A stretch of DNA of 64,000 bases from Paenibacillus tyrphae (GTDB lineage: Bacteria > Bacillota > Bacilli > Paenibacillales > NBRC-103111): NCBI RefSeq assembly GCF_027925525.1, contig NZ_BSDJ01000027.1, forward strand, positions 1-64,000, written 5' to 3'. This document shows, in pieces, positions 28,342 through 37,340 of the stretch. The notes under the pieces are model-generated. The model worked only from the letters and a program-made list of their open reading frames with translations. It did not search any database and was not told where the DNA came from. Every line of letters begins with the position of its first letter. The first letter of the stretch is position 1. Position numbers and translations under genes: made by a program.

Positions 28342-29631
28342 ATGAACGTATTTGAAGAATGGGAATCGAATGTGCGATCTTATTGCAGAACCTTTTCAGA
28401 TGTTTATAGCAGCGCTAAAGATAGCGTCATGGTAGCGGAAAACGGGAAACGTTATATTGATTTTTTTGCTGGCGCCGGCGCCCTGAATTATGGGCACAAC
28501 AACGCGTATATCAAGCGAAAAATTATGGACTATCTCGAAAATGACGGCGTTATTCACGGATTGGACATGTTTACCAAGGCGAAACAGGCGTTTATTGAAA
28601 CCTTCCAGAGGGAAGTTCTCGCTCCTGGCCGTTATCCGTACAAAATGCAGTTTTGCGGTCCGACGGGTACGAATGCGGTGGAGGCGAGCATCAAGCTGGC
28701 CAGGAAGGTGACGGGGCGTACGGGCGTATTTTCGTTCATGGGCGGATTCCACGGCATGTCGCTCGGAAGCCTGGCTTTGACCGGCAACCTGTACAACAGG
28801 GCGGGTGCGGGAGTTCCCCTCTCGCATGTGACGTTCATGCCTTACCCATACGGCTTCATGGATACGTTCGATACCATCGCCTATATGGAAGCTGTTCTGA
28901 CGGATGAAAACAGCGGGATCGAGAAGCCGGCAGCCATCATCTTCGAGACCGTGCAGGCGGAAGGCGGCGTGATCGTCGCCCCGGTTGAATGGATGCGCCG
29001 ACTGAGCGCTTTGTGCGAACGGCACGGCATTTTATTGATATGCGACGATATTCAAGCGGGATGCGGGCGAACGGGAACTTTTTTCTCCTTTGAACGCGCA
29101 GGCATTGTCCCTGATCTTGTCATTCTTTCCAAATCGATCGGCGGCTATGGATTGCCGATGTCGCTCGTTCTGATGAAGCCTGAGCTCGATATTTGGCACC
29201 CTGGGGAGCACAACGGCACCTTCCGAGGCAACCAGTTGGCCTTCATTGGCGGCACGGCTGCCCTGGAATACCGCAAACAAGTGAATTTGGAGCAGGAGGT
29301 AGCAGCGAAAGCCGCATTCCTTGACAGCTTTTTGCATAAAGAAATTGCTCCTCTTGACGCCAACATCCAGATTCGCGGCATTGGGATGATCTGGGGGATT
29401 GATGTCTCCAATCTTACGGATAAAGCGATATCGAAGAAAATTGTCGCAGAGTGTTATGAGAGGGGACTCATTATCGAAAGGGCGGGAAGAGGCGATACGG
29501 TCATCAAAATCATGCCGCCTTTAAATATCGAGACCGAGCTTTTGATGCAGGGCATGGCGATCATTAAGACGAGCATGCAAAAGTTTTGTGCGCAAGAAGT
29601 TTGCAGCGAGAGACAAGGCGTTTATGCCTAA
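28342..29631 (+). CDS. diaminobutyrate-2-oxoglutarate aminotransferase
   Basis: A 429-residue class-III PLP aminotransferase of the EctB/DABA type, recognised by YIDFFAGAGALNYGHNN near residue 38, FMGGFHGMSLGSLALTGN near 133, and the PLP lysine in LSKSIGGYGLPMSL (about K264). It makes L-2,4-diaminobutyrate from aspartate semialdehyde and glutamate. No ectoine synthase or acetyltransferase is present. Instead the two neighbouring synthetases carry A domains with Dab-like codes, so the enzyme is a precursor supplier for the lipopeptide, as in polymyxin-type clusters. It is 12 bp from the exporter and 16 bp from NRPS 2. Confidence 0.9.
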   Translation: MNVFEEWESNVRSYCRTFSDVYSSAKDSVMVAENGKRYIDFFAGAGALNYGHNNAYIKRKIMDYLENDGVIHGLDMFTKAKQAFIETFQREVLAPGRYPYKMQFCGPTGTNAVEASIKLARKVTGRTGVFSFMGGFHGMSLGSLALTGNLYNRAGAGVPLSHVTFMPYPYGFMDTFDTIAYMEAVLTDENSGIEKPAAIIFETVQAEGGVIVAPVEWMRRLSALCERHGILLICDDIQAGCGRTGTFFSFERAGIVPDLVILSKSIGGYGLPMSLVLMKPELDIWHPGEHNGTFRGNQLAFIGGTAALEYRKQVNLEQEVAAKAAFLDSFLHKEIAPLDANIQIRGIGMIWGIDVSNLTDKAISKKIVAECYERGLIIERAGRGDTVIKIMPPLNIETELLMQGMAIIKTSMQKFCAQEVCSERQGVYA

Positions 29632-29647
29632 TCATAGGGGAGAGACC

Positions 29648-32600
29648 ATGAGCAAGCCAGTGATTACGAAAGAGAATGTCGAAGATATCGTTAATTTGAG
29701 TCTTATGCAGGCCGGCATGCTGTTTCACTATATCAAAAACCCGGATTCGAATATGTATTTTGAGCAATTCGGTTTTCGGATAACGGGTGTCATCGACATT
29801 GATAAAATTAAGCAAGCCTGGGGCAAGGTCGCTGCCGACAATGAAATGCTGCGCACGGTTTTCAAGTGGGACAACATCGATCGGCCGGTTCAACTGGTCC
29901 TCAAGCAATTCGACCCGCCTGTGCTGACGATCGATTTGACCCCTTATTCCGCGAATGATCAGCTTGCGCAGCTGCAAGTCATCAAAGAAACGGATCGGGC
30001 GCAAAAGCTGGTCCTGGAGTCTGAGCCCTACCGCATTCTGCTCTGCGTACTGTCCGACAATGAAATCGAAATGATTCTATCCAATCATCATATTTTGTTT
30101 GACGGCTGGAGTATGGGGATTCTGCTCAAGGAGTTCCAGGACGCCTATAATCGTTTGCTTGATGGGAAAGAGCATCAGAAGCCGAGGAAAGGAAAATACA
30201 AGGAATTCGTCAAATGGCTGCAGCTCCAGGACAAAGGTAAGTCGTTAACCTACTGGAAGCGTTATTTGGCCGCATTCGAGCCTACCCGGCTGAAGACCAA
30301 TCAGGTCCATGAATCGGACGATTATACCGTGGATCACTTGACGTTCAACGTCTCGGAAACGGTGTACCGCGAGGCCCAGGATTTGGCGATAGCCTCCAAC
30401 CTTACTCTAGCTCCCCTTCTATATGCGGCTTGGGGAGTGCTGCTGCAGCGGTATACAGGCGTGGACGATGTGGTTTTTGGCTCGGTGGAATCGGTGAGAC
30501 CCCATCAGCTGAGGGAAATGGAACAAGTCGCAGGCTTGTTCGTTAATACGCTGCCGACAAGAGTGAGCTTGACGGCGGGCGCGAGCGGGAAGTCCCTCAT
30601 CCATCAGATTTCCGAAGACATGAAGGCGCGGGAAAATTACCGGTATACGTCTCTTGCCGACATCAAAGCGGAATGCGGTTTGAAAAATAATGAATGGTTT
30701 GATTCCATCGTCGTACTGGAAAATATCCCTTTTGAACACATTTTTCATACCGAAGGCAGCCGCCTTCAAATTCGCTCCTTCGCCGGCAGCGGCAAGACGA
30801 ATTACGATATTTGCCTGAAAATGTTTCTGCACGAAGGGCTATCCTTACATTTTGAATATAATCAAAATTTGTTTGACCGCCCTGCTATGGAGAAGCTGGC
30901 TCACCATTTTAGCGTGCTTTTGCATGCAATCGTCCGCAATCCGGACGGTCTCGTGGCCGATCTCACGATGATAACGGACGCCGAGCGGCGGCAACTGGCC
31001 GCTTTTAATGATAGGAAGGCCGACTATCCGCGGGATAAAACCATTGACCGGCTGTTCGAGGAGCAAGCGGAACGAACGCCCGAACGAGCAGCCGTCTCCT
31101 TAGGCCAGGAGCAGTTAACCTATCGGGAATTGGATGAAAAGGCGAATCAGATGGCCCGGGCGCTGCGCAGGCGCGGGGTTGGCTCCGGCAACATCGTTGC
31201 CATTAAGCTGGAACGTTCGTTAGAGATGATTGTCAGTTTTCTCGGCGTATTGAAGGCGGGCGCTGCTTTTGTACCGATCGATCCCAAGTATCCGCATGAA
31301 AGGGCCAGGCTGATCCTGGAGGAATCTCAGGCCGCTGTTCTGATCACGCAAACCCGTTTGATGGACCCGGGCTTGACCGGGACGCCGGTACTGGATGTGG
31401 AGACGGAACCGCTGGAGGAAGAAAGCAAAGCTCCCGTAGATTATGTCAATACGCCGAATGATTTGCTCTATATCATCTACACATCGGGTACGACAGGCAA
31501 GCCAAAGGGCGTGATGCTGGAGCATCGCAACCTGGTGAACCTGCTCTATTTCCAATTTACTCAGACGAATATCGACTGCAGCGGCAGCGTGCTGCAATAT
31601 ACGACCTTGAGCTTCGACGTGTGCTATCAAGAGGTCTTTTCCACCTTATTGTCCGGTGGGAAGCTGCATCTCATTGATAATGATACCCAAACCGATGTCA
31701 ACCGGCTATTGGAAGTCATTGCTGGCAATCAAATCGAGGTGCTGTATTTACCCGTCTCCTTTCTCAAATTTGTTTTTCAGGACAGCGATTTTGCGGCCCG
31801 TTTCCCGACCTGCGTCCGGCATATCGTGACAGCCGGAGAGCAGCTCGTTGTCAGCGACGAGTTAAAAAAGATGCTCCGTGCGCAAGGCATCTACCTGCAT
31901 AATCATTACGGTCCTTCGGAAACTCATGTCGTGACGACGTATACGGTCGACCCGTCGAATCCGATTGCCGATTTGCCGCCGATCGGCCGACCGATTGCCA
32001 ATACGTCCATTTACATTCTCGATGCGCACCGTCAATTGGTGCCTCAGGGCGTAGCGGGCGAATTGTATATCGCCGGGGATAATGTAGGCCGGGGATATGT
32101 CGACAATCCGATGCTGACAGCGGAGAAGTTTTTTCCCGACCCGAATCATCCGGGAGGAAGAATGTACAGCACGGGCGATCTGGCGCGCTGGCTGCCTAAC
32201 GGTAACATTGAATATTTAGGCAGAAAAGATGATCAGGTCAAAATTAGGGGGCACCGGGTTGAGCTCGGCGAGATCGAATCTCAATTGCTGCGGCATCCGC
32301 TCGTTAGGGAAGCTTCCGTGAAAACATGGCTGGAAGCGAACGGCAGCCCCTATTTAGCAGCTTACATCGTGCTGGAAGAAGAAATGAGCTTCGGACAGTT
32401 GCGGCAAGATCTGGCGTATTCGTTGCCGGAATACATGCTTCCTTCTCATTTTGTCTGGATGGAGAAGCTGCCGATTACGTTAAACGGGAAGGTCAACAAG
32501 AATGCACTGCCGCAGCCGGCCAAGGATTTGCTTAACGAAACGGCATACATACCGCCTAACAACCCGGCGGAAGAAGCGCTATGCCGCATTTGGCAAGAGG

Positions 32601-35600
32601 TGCTTGGCGTTGCGAAATTGGGAATCAGGGACAACTTCTTTGAACTCGGCGGCCATTCGTTAAAAGCGATGTCCCTGATGTCGCGTGTTCATAAGCTTAT
32701 GAATGTGAAGATCGCCCTGCGGGATATATTCGAGCATCCGACGATTGAGCAATTGGCTAAAGTCATTCAACAACAGAATAGTCATCAATTCATATCCATT
32801 GTCAAAGCGGAACAAAGGGACTACTATCTGCTGTCGTCCTCGCAGAAGCGGCTGTTCATTCTTCATCAACTGGAAGGCGCCGAGCGAGCATACAACATGC
32901 CGGAAGTGCTGCTGCTTGAAGGAAAGCTGGATCGCGGACAACTGGAGCATGCCTTTGCCGGTCTCATTGCAAGGCATGACGCGCTGCGCTCTTCGTTTGA
33001 ACTGATCGATGGCGTTCCTGTTCAGCGCATTCATCCGACCGGCGATTTTCGCATCGGTTATCTCGAGGCGTCGGAAACGGAAGCGAAGGCAAGCATTGAC
33101 GGCTTTGTTCGTCCATTTGATCTGAGCCAGGCGCCGCTTATGCGCGTGGATTTGATCAAGATCGGAGAAGATAAGCATCTATTGTTGTTCGACATGCATC
33201 ATATCATTTCGGACGGCATGACGATCGGCCTTCTTTTGCGCGAATTAAGCGAGCTTTATGCGGGGAACACCCTGCAGCCGCTTCATCTTCAGTACAAGGA
33301 TTACTGCGTATGGCAACAGGATTTCATGCAAACGGATCAATATAAAAAAGAGGAAGCCTACTGGCTGGACGCGCTGGCCGGGGAAATTCCGGTCCTGGAA
33401 CTGCCGACGGACCGTGCCAGACCGGCGCTACAAAGCTTCAACGGCGACCATATTCAGGTTGTGTTAGATCAGGATTTGTCTGAGCAGCTCTATCAATTGG
33501 CCGGCAGGACAGGAACGACCCTGTTCATGGTGCTGCTGGGGGCGTATGCAGGTCTCTTGCACAAATTAACCGGCAAAGAAGAATTCATCGTAGGATCGCC
33601 GATTACGGGAAGACCGCAGGACGAACTGACGAACATCATGGGGATGTTCGTCAATACGTTGGCGCTGCGCATGTTCCCAGCAGGGAATAAACGGTTTTCG
33701 GACTTTTTGAAAGAGGTCAAGCACACGGCATTATCCGCGTATGAGCATCAGCAATATCCGTTTGAAGAATTGATTGAGAAGCTGAACATCCGCAGAGATA
33801 TAAGCCGTAATCCAATCTTCGACACGATGTTCGAGCTGCTGAATGTGGAGCTTGCTTTGGAATTGACGGATGTTCAGGCAAGGCCGTACAAATTCGGCTA
33901 TTGCGCCTCCAAGTTCGATTTGACCTTTAGCGTGCTTGAAGAAAAAGGCGGCATTAAGCTTATTGTTGATTATTGCACAGCCTTATTCAATAAGGAAACG
34001 ATTGAACGATGGGCCCGGTGCTACGTACAGCTGTTAAGGCAACTGGTTCATGAGCCGGACGCTGTGCTGGGCGACATCGAACTGTTGTCCGAAGCAGAGC
34101 GGGAGCACATTCTGGTTGGATTTAACGATACCGCTGCGGCTTATGACACGGAGAGCAGGACGTTTCATGAACTATTCGAAGAGCAAGCGGCAAGAACGCC
34201 CGAGCAAACGGCGCTTGTTGTCGGGGAAGCGGAATGGACATATGCCGCTTTGAATGCGCAGGCCAATCGCTTGGCTCGCGCGCTACGGGTCAAGGGCGTG
34301 CGGCGCGAGACGATCGTTGGCATTATGGCGCGCCGCTCCGCGGATACGATCATCGGGGCGCTGGCCGTTATGAAGGCGGGTGGGGCGTACCTGCCGATCG
34401 ATCCTGCCTACCCGGCGGGGCGGATCGCGTACCTGCTGCGCGACAGCCAGGCTGCGCTGTTGTTAACCCAGCGCGAGCTGCAAGGGCAGATCGCGGAGCT
34501 GCTCGCGGGCAGTCGGGCGGAGGAGTCCTCCGAAGGCGCAGGCTTCAGCGGAGAAGTGCTTTATTTTGAGGATGACGGTTTGGAGGCGGTGAGTTCCGCC
34601 CCTGTAGAGCTTCTCAGCGGGCCGGAGGATTTGGCCTACGTCATCTATACATCGGGGACGACGGGCCAGCCCAAAGGCGTGATGATCGAGCACCGGAGCT
34701 TCGTCAACGTCGCCATGGCTTATCGGACGGTCTATCGATTGGATCAATTTCCGGTGAGACTGCTGCAAATGGCAAGCTTCTCTTTCGACGTGTTTTCAGG
34801 GGATATGGCGCGTACCTTCGCGAACGGCGGACAATGCGTCTTATGCCCGGAGGAAGTGCGGGCCGATATTCCCGGACTGGCGAGGCTGCTGCAAGAACGA
34901 GGCATCACGATCTTTGAATCGACGCCGGCGCTGATTACGCCGTTATTCGACTATGTGCAGGAGCAGGGCATCCCGCTGCCGGAGCTGAAGGTTGTGATTG
35001 TGAGCTCGGACAGCTGCTCCGTGGAGGAGTATGCTAAGCTGCAAACGCGGTTCGGCGCGGACATTCGGATTCTGAACGTGTATGGCGTGACCGAAGCGAG
35101 CATCGACACGAGCTACTACGAGGAGCCGCTGGACAAGCTGCCCGGCGCGGGGTATGTGCCGATCGGCAAGCCGATGCCGAATATGCGTATGTATGTGGTC
35201 AATGACCGCATGCAGCTGCAGCCGGTCGGCGTGCCGGGGGAACTGGTCATCGGCGGCGCCGGCGTAGCGCGGGGATATTACCGGAAGCCGGAGCTCAGCG
35301 CGGAGAAGTTCGTAGCGAATCCGTTCGTGCCGGGCGAGCGCTTGTACCGGACGGGCGACCTGGTCCGCTGGATGCCGGACGGCAATCTCGAATATTTGGG
35401 CCGGATCGATAACCAGGTACAGCTGCGCGGTTACCGCGTGGAGCTGGGCGAAGTGGAGTCGAGGCTGCTGCAGATCGCTTCCGTGCGGGAAGCGGCGGCT
35501 ATCATCCGCGATGACGGGCAGGGAGAGCGGTATTTATGCGCGTACGTGGTGGCGGATGAAGACCTGGCCACCGCGGGGATGCGGGAAGATTTGGCGAAGA

Positions 35601-37321
35601 CGCTACCTCATTTTATGATCCCGTCGTACTTTGTACAGCTGGAGCGGATGCCGTTGACGCCGAACGGCAAAGTCGACAGAAAGGCGCTGCCTGCGCCGAA
35701 CCGGGAAGAGGGCGACGTATCCTATGTAGCGCCTAGGAACGAACTGGAAGATAGGCTGGCCGCGATCTGGCAGGATGTCTTGCGCCTTGCGCGCGTGGGG
35801 GTCCGCGACAATTTCTTCGAGATCGGCGGGCACTCGCTCCGAGCCACCGCGATGATTTCGCGCATTCATAAGGAATTGAATGTCCAGCTGCCGCTGCGGG
35901 AAGTTTTCCTGTCACCCACGATAGAAAAGCTGGCTTTCGCGATTGAAGGGCTGAACGGCAACTCGTTTGCAACTATCGTCAAAGCGGATTCCCGCGCGTA
36001 TTACCCGCTCTCCTCCGCACAAAAGCGTCTCTATATACTGCAGCAAATGCCGGGGTCGGAGCTCATTTACAACATGCCGCATGCGATGATGCTTGAGGGA
36101 AGGCTGGAGCGGGGGCGCTTGGAAAAAGCCTTGTCCGCGTTGATCGAACGGCATGAGGCCTTGCGTACATCCTTCGAGATGGTAGACGGCATGGTGGTGC
36201 AGCGCATTCATCCGGCGGTGGATTTCCAAGTGCGGTACAGGCAGTCAACGGAAGAGCAGTTGGACGCTCTGGTGAAAGCTTTTGCGCAACCGTTCGATTT
36301 GGAGCAAGCGCCGCTGTTCCGGGTTGAGCTCATCGCTTTATCGGAAGAGCGCCATTTACTGCTGTTGGATATGAATCATATGATTTCCGACGGTTTTTCT
36401 CTGGACATTATTCATCATGAGCTCGGCGAGCTCTATGCAGGGAAAGATTTGCTCCAGCTGGACATTCAATATAAAGACTATGCGGTTTGGGAGCGGAAAT
36501 ATTTCGACAGCGACATCTTCAAGGTTCATGAAAATTATTGGTTGTCCGCTATGGCGGGAGAACTGAGCACGCTGCAGGTACCAACGGATTATCGGCGTTC
36601 CTCCGTTCAAAGCTTTGCCGGCGATACGGTCGCTTTTAGCATTGACAAAGAGCTCACCGACAAACTCCGGCAATTGTCTATGCAAACGGGAACCACATTA
36701 TACATGGCGCTCATGAGCGCCTATCACATCTTGCTCCATAAATATACCGGACAGGAAGATATTCGCGTGGGCTCGCTTATTGCCGGAAGGTCCCATGCGG
36801 ACCTTGAGCCGATTGTCGGTATGTTCGTCAATACGCTGGTGATCAGAGCGGCGCTTTCCGGAGAAAAAACGGCAGCCGGTTTCCTTCAAGAGATGAAGCA
36901 AACGACGCTTGCCGCGTATGAACATCAAGATTATCCGTTTGATAGGTTGGTGGAGAAGCTGGGGCTGAAGAGGGATCTAAGCAGAAATCCGCTCTTCGAT
37001 ACCTTGTTTGCCCTGCACAATACGGAAAATAGGGAGAAGAAGCTGTCGGATGTCGCCATGAAGTACTTCCCGCTTCCTTTTGCGGTATCGCTGTTTGATC
37101 TCTCCTTGGATGTGGTGGAACTGGGAGATACCCTTTATTGTACGTTGGATTTCATGACATCGTTATTTAAGAAAGAAACCGTTCAGCGGATGAGTAACGA
37201 CTGGATCTTCATTCTCCGGACGATGACCGCAAATGTGGAAGTTCAGATCAAGGATATCCACCTGCAAACGTTCAAGCCTTTAACGAATACCGTGGATGAA
37301 CCGATTGAGTTTATTTTTTAA
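29648..37321 (+). CDS. NRPS 2: C(DCL)-A(Pro)-PCP-C-A(Dab)-PCP-C
   Basis: A 2557-residue synthetase. The start at 29648 (GGGGAGAG upstream) gives a COM-acceptor-like N-terminus (KENVEDIVNLSLMQAGML) as in TycB. The first C domain has HHILFDGWS (about 145), the form seen in domains taking a D-residue donor. The first A domain reads DVQYVAHVVK, matching Pro codes; PCP serine is near 1003. The second C is LCL-type (HHIISDG, about 1181). The second A reads DVGEISVIDK, close to Dab (DVGEISSIDK); PCP is near 2060. A third, complete C domain (about 2120-2557) has NHMISDG, with the catalytic second His kept, and ends the protein without its A partner, which begins NRPS 3. Confidence 0.92.
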   Translation: MSKPVITKENVEDIVNLSLMQAGMLFHYIKNPDSNMYFEQFGFRITGVIDIDKIKQAWGKVAADNEMLRTVFKWDNIDRPVQLVLKQFDPPVLTIDLTPYSANDQLAQLQVIKETDRAQKLVLESEPYRILLCVLSDNEIEMILSNHHILFDGWSMGILLKEFQDAYNRLLDGKEHQKPRKGKYKEFVKWLQLQDKGKSLTYWKRYLAAFEPTRLKTNQVHESDDYTVDHLTFNVSETVYREAQDLAIASNLTLAPLLYAAWGVLLQRYTGVDDVVFGSVESVRPHQLREMEQVAGLFVNTLPTRVSLTAGASGKSLIHQISEDMKARENYRYTSLADIKAECGLKNNEWFDSIVVLENIPFEHIFHTEGSRLQIRSFAGSGKTNYDICLKMFLHEGLSLHFEYNQNLFDRPAMEKLAHHFSVLLHAIVRNPDGLVADLTMITDAERRQLAAFNDRKADYPRDKTIDRLFEEQAERTPERAAVSLGQEQLTYRELDEKANQMARALRRRGVGSGNIVAIKLERSLEMIVSFLGVLKAGAAFVPIDPKYPHERARLILEESQAAVLITQTRLMDPGLTGTPVLDVETEPLEEESKAPVDYVNTPNDLLYIIYTSGTTGKPKGVMLEHRNLVNLLYFQFTQTNIDCSGSVLQYTTLSFDVCYQEVFSTLLSGGKLHLIDNDTQTDVNRLLEVIAGNQIEVLYLPVSFLKFVFQDSDFAARFPTCVRHIVTAGEQLVVSDELKKMLRAQGIYLHNHYGPSETHVVTTYTVDPSNPIADLPPIGRPIANTSIYILDAHRQLVPQGVAGELYIAGDNVGRGYVDNPMLTAEKFFPDPNHPGGRMYSTGDLARWLPNGNIEYLGRKDDQVKIRGHRVELGEIESQLLRHPLVREASVKTWLEANGSPYLAAYIVLEEEMSFGQLRQDLAYSLPEYMLPSHFVWMEKLPITLNGKVNKNALPQPAKDLLNETAYIPPNNPAEEALCRIWQEVLGVAKLGIRDNFFELGGHSLKAMSLMSRVHKLMNVKIALRDIFEHPTIEQLAKVIQQQNSHQFISIVKAEQRDYYLLSSSQKRLFILHQLEGAERAYNMPEVLLLEGKLDRGQLEHAFAGLIARHDALRSSFELIDGVPVQRIHPTGDFRIGYLEASETEAKASIDGFVRPFDLSQAPLMRVDLIKIGEDKHLLLFDMHHIISDGMTIGLLLRELSELYAGNTLQPLHLQYKDYCVWQQDFMQTDQYKKEEAYWLDALAGEIPVLELPTDRARPALQSFNGDHIQVVLDQDLSEQLYQLAGRTGTTLFMVLLGAYAGLLHKLTGKEEFIVGSPITGRPQDELTNIMGMFVNTLALRMFPAGNKRFSDFLKEVKHTALSAYEHQQYPFEELIEKLNIRRDISRNPIFDTMFELLNVELALELTDVQARPYKFGYCASKFDLTFSVLEEKGGIKLIVDYCTALFNKETIERWARCYVQLLRQLVHEPDAVLGDIELLSEAEREHILVGFNDTAAAYDTESRTFHELFEEQAARTPEQTALVVGEAEWTYAALNAQANRLARALRVKGVRRETIVGIMARRSADTIIGALAVMKAGGAYLPIDPAYPAGRIAYLLRDSQAALLLTQRELQGQIAELLAGSRAEESSEGAGFSGEVLYFEDDGLEAVSSAPVELLSGPEDLAYVIYTSGTTGQPKGVMIEHRSFVNVAMAYRTVYRLDQFPVRLLQMASFSFDVFSGDMARTFANGGQCVLCPEEVRADIPGLARLLQERGITIFESTPALITPLFDYVQEQGIPLPELKVVIVSSDSCSVEEYAKLQTRFGADIRILNVYGVTEASIDTSYYEEPLDKLPGAGYVPIGKPMPNMRMYVVNDRMQLQPVGVPGELVIGGAGVARGYYRKPELSAEKFVANPFVPGERLYRTGDLVRWMPDGNLEYLGRIDNQVQLRGYRVELGEVESRLLQIASVREAAAIIRDDGQGERYLCAYVVADEDLATAGMREDLAKTLPHFMIPSYFVQLERMPLTPNGKVDRKALPAPNREEGDVSYVAPRNELEDRLAAIWQDVLRLARVGVRDNFFEIGGHSLRATAMISRIHKELNVQLPLREVFLSPTIEKLAFAIEGLNGNSFATIVKADSRAYYPLSSAQKRLYILQQMPGSELIYNMPHAMMLEGRLERGRLEKALSALIERHEALRTSFEMVDGMVVQRIHPAVDFQVRYRQSTEEQLDALVKAFAQPFDLEQAPLFRVELIALSEERHLLLLDMNHMISDGFSLDIIHHELGELYAGKDLLQLDIQYKDYAVWERKYFDSDIFKVHENYWLSAMAGELSTLQVPTDYRRSSVQSFAGDTVAFSIDKELTDKLRQLSMQTGTTLYMALMSAYHILLHKYTGQEDIRVGSLIAGRSHADLEPIVGMFVNTLVIRAALSGEKTAAGFLQEMKQTTLAAYEHQDYPFDRLVEKLGLKRDLSRNPLFDTLFALHNTENREKKLSDVAMKYFPLPFAVSLFDLSLDVVELGDTLYCTLDFMTSLFKKETVQRMSNDWIFILRTMTANVEVQIKDIHLQTFKPLTNTVDEPIEFIF
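34047..35847 (+). repeat. A-PCP repeat, copy 1 (Dab module 3)
   Basis: About 1.8 kb covering the linker, A domain and start of the PCP of the second NRPS 2 module. It matches 38047-39847 at a constant 4,000-bp offset without gaps. By eye I counted about 26 differences, roughly 98.6% identity. Similarity stops sharply at the upstream C domain and just after the PCP serine. Confidence 0.93.
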
Positions 37322-37340
37322 CAACCTTGGAGGTTACACG

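Noticed and set aside
28342..29631. EctB-like gene as part of an ectoine operon
   Set aside because: No ectA or ectC is present; Dab-type A domains next door explain the gene better.
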